This document shows, piece by piece, positions 58,574-64,000 of a stretch of DNA of 64,000 bases. The first letter of the stretch is position 1, and every line of letters begins with the position of its first letter. This stretch comes from Anaerolineales bacterium (GTDB lineage: Bacteria > Chloroflexota > Anaerolineae > Anaerolineales > Villigracilaceae): positions 178,740 to 242,739 of the forward strand of contig JADGEO010000001.1 of the NCBI GenBank assembly GCA_016744335.1. The letters are read 5' to 3'. Position numbers and translations under genes: made by a program. The notes under the pieces were generated by a model that was given only the letters and a program-made list of their open reading frames with translations, was not told where the DNA came from and did not search any database.

Positions 58574-59695
58574 TTGCAATCACAAGCTTCAGATCCCACA
58601 AAAAAGACAAATCAAGGTTTTGAATGTAATTTGCGCCCCGATAGAATTCAAGAGGGTGAGGTTTTGCGCGTAAGAATTAAGAACACGAGTCAGCTAAGCC
58701 AAAAATACCATATTGTAGGGCGTTCACGGCGCGTCAAGTTTGAGCCAAAATCAACCTTAGAAGCGGCTCTCAAGCCCAACCAAAGTACGAACTTGACCTT
58801 TCAACCCACCCCTAAATCACATCCCCTTATCGGTGGGGAGTTCAGGCACCCTTTTAGAATTCAAATCCAATCATCAGAAGGTGAGATTCAGATTTTGCGT
58901 GGAGAGGTTAGCAATAGCGGCAGAATCCCTTATTATTTAGCTATTTTGCTTTTTTTCATTTTTTTATCAGGGATTTATTTTTTTACATACCCATCTTCTG
59001 CGGCATCTCTACCGCCAACACCAACAGAAATTGTGAAAAGGTCAGTAACAGAAACGCCCGTCTTTACACAAACGCCACTTGTGCCGACCCCAACTAAGGT
59101 CGTGCCAAGTGCCACCCCCAACCCATCATTACCACATGCTGGCGATATCCTTTATTTGAGCTTTGATGATGGTCCTTCTACACAATGGACACCCAAAATT
59201 TTAGATATTTTAGAGAAGCATGATGTTAAAGCTACCTTTTTTATCGTTGGGCAAGATGCAAAAGAACGCCCTGAGGTAATTCATGCCGTAGTAGATGCCG
59301 GGCATATTATTGCCCATCATACTTGGTCACATTCTTCCTTAGGTGGGCTAGGTTTTGATGCGTTTGCTGAGGAGGTCTATTTATCTAATGCGGCTTCTGT
59401 GCGCGAGCTTGCACCTTGTATTCGCTTGCCCTATGGGGAGGCAGATGCCTATACAGAAAGCCACGCGGCAAAGTTAGGCTTAGAGATTATTTGGTGGGAT
59501 GTGGACCCTTATGATTGGAGTAACCCCGGCCAGGATTATATAGAAAGTTCTGTTTTAGATGAAGTCTCCCCCGAAGATATTATATTGCTTCACGATGGAG
59601 GCGGAGACCGCTCACAAACGCTTGCCGCGCTAGATACAATTTTGACTGAACTCAAAAAGCAAGGCTATAGATTTGAGTTGCTTTGTATAGATTAA
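58574..59695 (+). CDS. Membrane-anchored polysaccharide deacetylase (NodB domain)
   Basis: A 373-residue protein using TTG 58574 as likely start (an in-frame stop lies 48 bases upstream and AGAGG sits 10-12 bases before). Residues 15-110 form a cytosolic beta-sandwich-like domain (Val-Arg-Ile-Lys-Asn-Thr-Ser, Val-Lys-Phe-Glu-Pro). A membrane helix lies at about 116-136, then a Pro/Thr linker and an external NodB domain with Leu-Ser-Phe-Asp-Asp-Gly-Pro-Ser, His-His-Thr-Trp-Ser-His-Ser and Arg-Leu-Pro-Tyr-Gly. It would remove acetyl groups from peptidoglycan or other glycan. The N-terminal domain is unusual. Confidence 0.88.
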   Translation: MQSQASDPTKKTNQGFECNLRPDRIQEGEVLRVRIKNTSQLSQKYHIVGRSRRVKFEPKSTLEAALKPNQSTNLTFQPTPKSHPLIGGEFRHPFRIQIQSSEGEIQILRGEVSNSGRIPYYLAILLFFIFLSGIYFFTYPSSAASLPPTPTEIVKRSVTETPVFTQTPLVPTPTKVVPSATPNPSLPHAGDILYLSFDDGPSTQWTPKILDILEKHDVKATFFIVGQDAKERPEVIHAVVDAGHIIAHHTWSHSSLGGLGFDAFAEEVYLSNAASVRELAPCIRLPYGEADAYTESHAAKLGLEIIWWDVDPYDWSNPGQDYIESSVLDEVSPEDIILLHDGGGDRSQTLAALDTILTELKKQGYRFELLCID

Positions 59696-59742
59696 GGGGG
59701 AAGCTTCGCCCGCAACGCGCGTGAATTTAGGCGTGAGTGCCC
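59689..59742. repeat. MITE-like end, copy D
   Basis: GATTAAG at the deacetylase stop, then CGCAACGCGCGTGAATTTAG and GTGAGTGCCC, one end of the repeat family at 5486-5641. After it, a tandem AACTC(A/G)GTTTAGC phrase repeats to the azlD gene. Confidence 0.4.
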
Positions 59743-59792
59743 TTTTTTAGCTTTAGTTTAGCCTCAATAAACTCGGTTTAGCCTCAATAAAC

Positions 59793-60101
59793 TCAGTTTA
59801 GCACCAACAGAATTACCATTCCCGCCAAAATAGTCCAAACGATATTTTTAGTCTTCCAGGCAACCCCAATTGCAACCACGCCTGCCACCAAGCGCAGATT
59901 TGCAAAGGAGACGTCTATATACCCCTGCGGCATAATCAATTCGGGGAAAATAATGGCAGATAGCACAGCGATAGGAACAAATCGAAGCGATCTTTCTATC
60001 CGTTCAGATGGCTGCCAATGGTCGGCAAGCAAGATAAATGAAAGTCTGATGCCGAAGGTCAACATCCCTGCTATGAGCATTATTACCCAAAAAGAATTCA
60101 T
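59793..60101 (-). CDS. azlD: Branched-chain amino acid export subunit AzlD
   Basis: A 102-residue protein with four membrane segments. Phe-Gly-Ile-Arg-Leu-Ser-Phe-Ile-Leu-Leu, Leu-Arg-Phe-Val-Pro-Ile-Ala-Val and Val-Ile-Leu-Leu-Val-Leu are the AzlD pattern. ATG 60099-60101 overlaps the azlC stop (ATGA), so it is co-translated. Confidence 0.92.
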   Translation of the reverse strand: MNSFWVIMLIAGMLTFGIRLSFILLADHWQPSERIERSLRFVPIAVLSAIIFPELIMPQGYIDVSFANLRLVAGVVAIGVAWKTKNIVWTILAGMVILLVLN

Positions 60102-60778
60102 CGCGTTTCGCTCCATAGTCCCACACTAATTCCCACAATTGCCGCGACAATTAGATTTAATTTATAGGGCATCCCCGCTGTGAGCAGAGCTGTAATCCCC
60201 GCAGAAAAGGCTGTGAGCACAGCGGGGCGATCTTTTATGGCAGGGACGAGGAGCGCAATAAATGTTAGCGCAAGGGTAAAATCTAAGGACCAACTTGATG
60301 GAATTTGTGCACCAAGAAAAACACCCACTGCAGTGCTAATTTGCCACGAAGTCCATAAAGCTAAACCTGCACCGAGAAAATACCAATGCTTATAGCCCTT
60401 TTCTTCTTTATTTTCATAATGCGTAATTGCTACCGCATAAGCCTCATCTGTGAGCAGATAGGCTAATCCCATCTTCCACAGAGGGGACAGTTTTTTGAGA
60501 TAGGGAGAAACAGAGGCACTATATAAGGCGTGGCGCAGGTTGATGATGAAGGCGGTCAGAATGATAACTAGTGCGGGTGTGCCAACATCTACAAGTTGAA
60601 CAAGCATAAATTGTGCTGAGCCGGCAAAAAGAATAAAAGACATTGCCTGCGCTTCGGCTTTAGATAACCCTGCCTCTAATGCGAGAATACCGTATATCAT
60701 CCCAAAGGGGATAACGCCGACTAAAATGGGTAGCTCGTCTCTGATGCCACGGAAGAATGAATGATGTGTTTTTTGCAT
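60098..60778 (-). CDS. azlC: Branched-chain amino acid export subunit AzlC
   Basis: A 226-residue membrane protein. Gly-Val-Ile-Pro-Phe-Gly-Met-Ile-Tyr-Gly, Phe-Ala-Gly-Ser-Ala-Gln-Phe and Thr-Asp-Glu-Ala-Tyr-Ala are its signatures. With AzlD it exports branched-chain amino acids. Start ATG at 60778. Confidence 0.94.
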   Translation of the reverse strand: MQKTHHSFFRGIRDELPILVGVIPFGMIYGILALEAGLSKAEAQAMSFILFAGSAQFMLVQLVDVGTPALVIILTAFIINLRHALYSASVSPYLKKLSPLWKMGLAYLLTDEAYAVAITHYENKEEKGYKHWYFLGAGLALWTSWQISTAVGVFLGAQIPSSWSLDFTLALTFIALLVPAIKDRPAVLTAFSAGITALLTAGMPYKLNLIVAAIVGISVGLWSETR

Positions 60779-60873
60779 AGTTTTTCCTTAATCTGGCAGA
60801 TTATATCTGGTGTTCATTATTTTAGGGCTAGAAAAGGTGTGTTTTCCTGCACAAGAATAAATCTGTCGTGCTA

Positions 60874-60968
60874 TAATAACAATTAGCTTCCATCGCGGAT
60901 ACCACCTTCGGTGAGAGTTAGATCCGCAGGCGTGCTCTAACACGCTTGCGGATTGTTTTTTAATTAGC
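60874..60968 (+). ncRNA. Candidate small RNA with two competing hairpins
   Basis: An extended -10 (TGCTATAAT, 60871-60879) is followed by about 75 bases ending in a strong terminator: ATCCGCAGGCGTG / CACGCTTGCGGAT with one G-U pair, then TTGTTTTTT. The first arm ATCCGC (60924-60929) can also pair with GCGGAT at 60897-60902, around an inner CACC-TTC-GGTG hairpin, so the terminator and this earlier hairpin exclude each other. No coding frame is seen and the next gene is 500 bases away. It may be a stand-alone RNA or an attenuator without a known target. Confidence 0.5.
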
Positions 60969-61003
60969 TCTCATAGAACGCGGCTTCTCGCAAATTTGGC
61001 GAA

Positions 61004-61345
61004 TTTTCGCTAATTTCACAAACCCACCCGCTGACTCACAGTCCCTTTCAACGGGATTTATAAATGCAGCACGGATGCGTTTCGCTTCGCGCCGAGCGGG
61101 GACAGATTTAACAGATTTTCGCTAGTCCCAAGCCCCTGCACATAACAAAATTCGTGTATTTGCCAGTCGAGATGACGAGTCCCCTTCAGGGGGCTTCCGC
61201 ATAATAGCACGGCGGGTTTACCCCCGTGCGGATTTTCGCTGATTTCACAAACCCACCCGCTGACTCACAGTCCCTTTCAACGGGATTTGTAAATGCAGCA
61301 CAGATGCGGTTCACTTCACACCGTGCGATGTTAGATTTAATATAT
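61004..61345. repeat. R2 repeat block 1: two repeat copies with module between
   Basis: Copy 1 (61004-61122) and copy 2 (61230-61345) share the core CACAAACCCACCCGCTGACT, AGTCCCTTTCAACGGGATTT and a GCACGG...CCGTGC hairpin. Between them is a module with CCCCTTCAGGGG and GCACGGCGGG hairpins. The whole block is duplicated at 62940-63286. It precedes the first toxin-antitoxin pair. Confidence 0.8.
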
Positions 61346-61461
61346 TTTCATTGATTACAAGACTCCACCCGTGATACTAACATCCATTTTTTTTCTAACA
61401 GTATTGCTCATGGTAAAATTGGATTAGAATTTTCAGTATTTACCAAAAAAGAAGGTGCAAA

Positions 61462-61665
61462 ATGACCACAGAAACAATCAATGATTTGAAAACAAAAAAT
61501 ATTTTCAAACAGGCGATTTTAGAAGTTTTTCAAGAGCAAAAAGATTTTTTTTCTGATTTATTTATGGAGGCTATGGAAGATATCGCCTTAATGCAAGCTA
61601 TGGAAGAAGTAGATGAAAATGATACTGTTAGCAGAGATGAAGTTTTTCAAATTTTAGAGGGATAA
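61462..61665 (+). CDS. Small acidic antitoxin-like protein
   Basis: A 67-residue acidic protein beginning Met-Thr-Thr-Glu-Thr-Ile-Asn-Asp, with one Phe-Leu-rich helix and a C-terminal Asp-Glu-Val-Phe-Gln-Ile-Leu-Glu. It lies two bases before a RelE-like toxin gene, the usual antitoxin position. GGTGCAAA precedes the ATG. Confidence 0.75.
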   Translation: MTTETINDLKTKNIFKQAILEVFQEQKDFFSDLFMEAMEDIALMQAMEEVDENDTVSRDEVFQILEG

Positions 61666-61667
61666 CA

Positions 61668-61934
61668 ATGAAAATAGTCTTTACAAAAGCTTTCTCAAAA
61701 GATCTAAAAAGACTTAAAAATAAAGCCATCAAAAAACGTGTCATAAATGCGATTGAAAAAATTGATAATGCAAGTGTACTCTCAAATATCACTTCTATAA
61801 AAAAACTTCAAGGGAGCGATAATCACTACAGAATCAGAATCGGAGACTACAGGATCGGGATAAAAGAAAAAGACGACATCTTAATCCTCATGCGTTTCTT
61901 GCACCGCAAAGATATTTATCGCAATTTCCCATAG
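61668..61934 (+). CDS. RelE/ParE-superfamily toxin
   Basis: An 88-residue basic protein: Thr-Lys-Ala-Phe-Ser-Lys-Asp-Leu-Lys-Arg-Leu, Leu-Gln-Gly-Ser-Asp, Tyr-Arg-Ile-Arg-Ile-Gly-Asp-Tyr-Arg-Ile and a final Leu-His-Arg-Lys-Asp-Ile-Tyr. This is the RelE/YafQ-type fold of ribosome-dependent mRNA endonucleases. Partner is the preceding gene. Confidence 0.9.
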   Translation: MKIVFTKAFSKDLKRLKNKAIKKRVINAIEKIDNASVLSNITSIKKLQGSDNHYRIRIGDYRIGIKEKDDILILMRFLHRKDIYRNFP

Positions 61935-62007
61935 ACTTCCTACGTTCGTTTATTCGTTCCCTATTCGAGACGGTAGAGTACACACCACCTAAAATCCTCA
62001 ACAGAAC

Positions 62008-62120
62008 GCGGATTTTCGCTGATTTCACAAACCCACCCGCTGACATCCAGTCCCTTTCAACGGGGTTTGTAAATGTAGCACGGATGCGTTTCACTTCACG
62101 CCGTGCGGGGACAAATCCCC
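62008..62120. repeat. R2 repeat, copy 3
   Basis: Single repeat copy between the RelE-like pair and the DUF4160/DUF2442 pair, with the same core as copy 1 and a variant CATCCAGTCCC. Confidence 0.8.
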
Positions 62121-62213
62121 ACACACACCACCCAAAACAGCACCACTCGCTCCAAAATAAAAGCGGAGAAATGGTACAATGAATTACGGCTTAATACCCA
62201 CAAGGAGAATCTC

Positions 62214-62483
62214 TTGCCTGAAATCTGTCGCTTTTATGGAATTATTATTCGCATGTATGCCGAGACAGGCACACAACACCATGCCCCTCATCTTCATAGT
62301 TATTATCAAAATGATTCTGTAGTCTACGATATCGAAAATATGGAAATAATTACAGGCTCACTCCCAAGAAAACAACAGCGATTGCTCGAAGCATGGGCTG
62401 AATTACATCAAGGTGAATTGATGGAAAACTGGAACAGGCTAAAATCTGGTCAACTGCCTTATAAAATTGTTCCTTTACGATAA
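62214..62483 (+). CDS. DUF4160-domain protein
   Basis: An 89-residue protein beginning at TTG 62214, chosen for AAGGAG seven bases upstream and for the family start Pro-Glu-Ile-Cys-Arg-Phe-Tyr-Gly-Ile. It has His-His-Ala-Pro-His-Leu-His and a C-terminal Trp-Asn-Arg-Leu. DUF4160 with a following DUF2442 is a common toxin-antitoxin-like pair; which one is the toxin is not known. Confidence 0.85.
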   Translation: MPEICRFYGIIIRMYAETGTQHHAPHLHSYYQNDSVVYDIENMEIITGSLPRKQQRLLEAWAELHQGELMENWNRLKSGQLPYKIVPLR

Positions 62484-62501
62484 ATGAGAAGGAGTAAAAA
62501 A

Positions 62502-62810
62502 ATGACACATTCCATCTACCGAGTCGTTGACTTTGAAATCATAGCGCCATACACTCTAAAAATAGATTTTGACGATGGAGAATCTCAAACCATCAATTTT
62601 AGTCCCGTGCTTTTCGGAGAACTTTATGGTCCTCTGCAAGACATAAAACTATTTGAAAGCGTTGAAATAGATTATGAAGTCCACACCTTAGTTTGGGCTA
62701 ACGGGGCGGATTTCGACCCTGCCACTCTCCACGATTGGGATATTCACGCGTCAGAAATGCAGAAAATGGCACAAAAATGGGATATGGCAAAAGCTGGCGT
62801 AGCTGTATAA
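62502..62810 (+). CDS. DUF2442-domain protein
   Basis: A 102-residue protein with DUF2442 marks Asp-Phe-Asp-Asp-Gly-Glu, Phe-Gly-Glu-Leu-Tyr-Gly-Pro-Leu and Val-Trp-Ala-Asn-Gly-Ala-Asp-Phe. ATG 62502 has AGGAG eight bases upstream; an earlier ATG at 62484 adds six residues. It follows the DUF4160 gene by 18 bases. Confidence 0.88.
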   Translation: MTHSIYRVVDFEIIAPYTLKIDFDDGESQTINFSPVLFGELYGPLQDIKLFESVEIDYEVHTLVWANGADFDPATLHDWDIHASEMQKMAQKWDMAKAGVAV

Positions 62811-62939
62811 AATCACCTAACCCTCAATATTCGTTTACATCGTGCCCTATTCGTGAAGAGCAACGTGCGGGGAACAAATCAAATCTCCACGCACCACCCA
62901 AAACTTCAATAGCACGCGGATTCTCGCAGATTCATCGGA

Positions 62940-63286
62940 TTTTCACAGATTTCACAAAACCACCCACTGACTCACAGTCCCTTTCAACGGGATTTATAAA
63001 TGCAGCACGGATGCGTTTCGCTTCGCCCCGAGCGGGGACAGATTTAACAGATTTCCACCAAATTCAATCCCCTGCACGTGACAAAATTTGTGTATTTGCC
63101 AGTCAAGACGACGAGTCCCCTTCAGGGGGCTTCCGCATAATAGCACGGCGGGTTTACCCCCGTGCGGATTTTCGCTGATTTTACAAACCCACCCGCTACC
63201 TCACAGTCCCTTTCAACGGGATTTGTAAATATAGCACGGATACGTTTCACTTCGCGCCGTGCGGGGACAGATTTACAGATTTTCAA
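62940..63286. repeat. R2 repeat block 2: copies 4 and 5 with module
   Basis: Near-identical duplicate of 61004-61345 in the same order (copy, module, copy). It occupies most of the 500-base gap between the DUF2442 and BrnT genes; nothing coding is seen. Confidence 0.8.
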
Positions 63287-63319
63287 TGATACAATAATTG
63301 AAACAACGGAGAGATTTTT

Positions 63320-63610
63320 ATGGGATTAAAGTTTGAGTGGGATAAAAAGAAGGCCTCATCAAATCTCAAAAAACATGACGTGAGCTTTGATGAAGCAAGT
63401 ACGGTTTTCAGAGATCCCTTGGCGAATGTTTTTGATGATGAAGAACACTCTGGCAACGAAGACCGACAATATATTATTGGACGCTCATCATTTCACCGAT
63501 TGCTCATTGTCTTTTTTACAGAACGTGCCAGAGATTTAATCCGTGTTTTCAGTGCACGCAAGACAACCAAAATAGAACGGAGAGATTATGAAGAAAAACC
63601 AAGATGGTAA
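63320..63610 (+). CDS. brnT: BrnT toxin
   Basis: A 96-residue BrnT-family RelE-fold ribonuclease: Phe-Glu-Trp-Asp-Lys-Lys-Lys-Ala-Ser-Ser-Asn-Leu, Val-Ser-Phe-Asp-Glu-Ala, Ile-Ile-Gly-Arg-Ser and Leu-Ile-Arg-Val-Phe-Ser-Ala-Arg. It overlaps the next gene by 23 bases, as in brnTA operons. Confidence 0.9.
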   Translation: MGLKFEWDKKKASSNLKKHDVSFDEASTVFRDPLANVFDDEEHSGNEDRQYIIGRSSFHRLLIVFFTERARDLIRVFSARKTTKIERRDYEEKPRW

Positions 63611-63881
63611 AGAAAACGACATTATCTTAGCCGACGATGAGATTCCAGAAGAAATTCGATTCAATTACAATAAAGCTCGCCCAAACAAATTTGCTGAACG
63701 ATATGAAGAAAGTAAGAATATTGTCGTTCTTCTTGACTCGGATGTAGCAGAGGTTTTTACTACACCCGAATCTGTAAATAAAGCTTTGCGTGCATTGATA
63801 TCTACAATGCAGGGACTTTTAGATTCTGAATCACTTGGTAACCACGCCATGAGTGAGGAGAAAGAATCGTATTCTCCATAG
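63588..63881 (+). CDS. BrnA-like antitoxin
   Basis: A 97-residue protein encoded just after BrnT, preceded by GGAG. It begins with Lys/Asp/Glu-rich sequence (Glu-Ile-Pro-Glu-Glu-Ile-Arg) and has a strand Ile-Val-Val-Leu-Leu-Asp-Ser-Asp-Val-Ala-Glu-Val followed by a helix (Ser-Val-Asn-Lys-Ala-Leu-Arg-Ala-Leu) resembling the ribbon-helix-helix of BrnA. Assignment is by position and weak similarity. Confidence 0.75.
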   Translation: MKKNQDGKENDIILADDEIPEEIRFNYNKARPNKFAERYEESKNIVVLLDSDVAEVFTTPESVNKALRALISTMQGLLDSESLGNHAMSEEKESYSP

Positions 63882-63924
63882 GGTGGATTTTCAATAGAAC
63901 GCGGATTCCCACAGATTCGGCGAA

Positions 63925-64000
63925 ATTTCGCTGATTTCACAAACCCACCTCCAGCTCCTTTCAACGAAATTTGTAAATGTAGCGCGGATACGTTTCGCTT
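63925..64000. repeat. R2 repeat, copy 6, cut by the window edge
   Basis: CTGATTTCACAAACCCACCT followed by CCTTTCAACGAAATTTGT and GCGCGGATACGTTTCGCTT, a diverged copy that shows the array continues to the right. Confidence 0.75.

Noticed and set aside
60961..64000. Integron cassette array
   Set aside because: Repeats were inspected for attC cores (GTTRRRY / RYYYAAC) and none was consistent; no integrase gene is present in the window. Cassette-like behaviour is kept as a finding but the integron label is not used.
60961..64000. CRISPR array
   Set aside because: Repeat spacing is irregular, units are over 100 bp with internal hairpins, genes lie between them and no cas gene is seen.
1..64000. 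tRNA or rRNA genes
   Set aside because: Gaps were scanned for the GTTCRANTC T-loop and acceptor pairing; nothing convincing was found. A covariance-model search would be decisive.

Overview
The window reads as a stretch of chromosome from a Chloroflexota bacterium, most likely class Anaerolineae. This is an inference: the DNA is moderately AT-rich, the secreted lipoproteins carry Thr-Pro-rich linkers, FemAB, LCP and G5/3D envelope proteins occur with no LPS genes, a Roadblock-V4R-response-regulator operon is present, and intergenic palindromic repeats are abundant. No rRNA gene, tRNA gene or CRISPR array was found.

Layout. 0-4 kb: the end of a carbonic-anhydrase-like gene, a decayed IS200-type transposase, and a coupled three-gene operon ending in a dihydropyrimidinase. 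4-9.5 kb: a PLP enzyme, an FmdB zinc ribbon, a UGA-interrupted SelW-like selenoprotein gene, trpS, dtd, a 41-residue membrane peptide and an NBR1/CARDB lipoprotein. 9.6-18 kb: an M16 peptidase pair, acpS, a CDF-like transporter, two envelope proteins and rsmA. 18-25 kb: a prenyl-phosphate sugar transferase, the Roadblock/V4R/receiver operon, a RelA/SpoT enzyme, moeA and a VKOR-type disulfide enzyme. 25.4-28.4 kb: a tightly packed AAA ATPase / DUF4276 / ATP-grasp operon bracketed by repeats. 28-33 kb: mtaB, a UvrD-like helicase and a solitary HigA-type antitoxin between direct repeats. 33.7-36.8 kb: a fabG-Asp23-nusB-tatA-tatC run. 37-44.6 kb: a large CBM/TIM-barrel lipoprotein, a D-cysteine desulfhydrase-like enzyme, a PII-CBS protein coupled to an ion transporter, and a FemAB protein. 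44.6-52.9 kb: a diguanylate cyclase, a second FemAB and an extracellular polysaccharide group. 52.9-60.8 kb: tilS, a methylmalonyl-CoA epimerase, an ECF sigma factor with an anti-sigma factor carrying an odd tail, a repeat-rich exported protein, a membrane-anchored NodB deacetylase and azlCD. 61-64 kb: three toxin-antitoxin-like gene pairs separated by copies of one repeat, running off the right edge.

How the genes relate. Most of the window is housekeeping: translation (trpS, dtd, tilS, mtaB, rsmA, nusB), stringent response, Tat export and cell-envelope construction. The accessory signal is in three places: the selenoprotein (the reading frame crosses a UGA, so a simple ORF scan misses it), the AAA/DUF4276/ATP-grasp operon, and the repeat-delimited toxin-antitoxin array. 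Overlying everything are several dispersed repeat families: a MITE-like element with long inverted ends, two REP-like multi-hairpin families, and a short CTTCGNCT..GCTCAG palindrome that sits in frame inside at least five genes.
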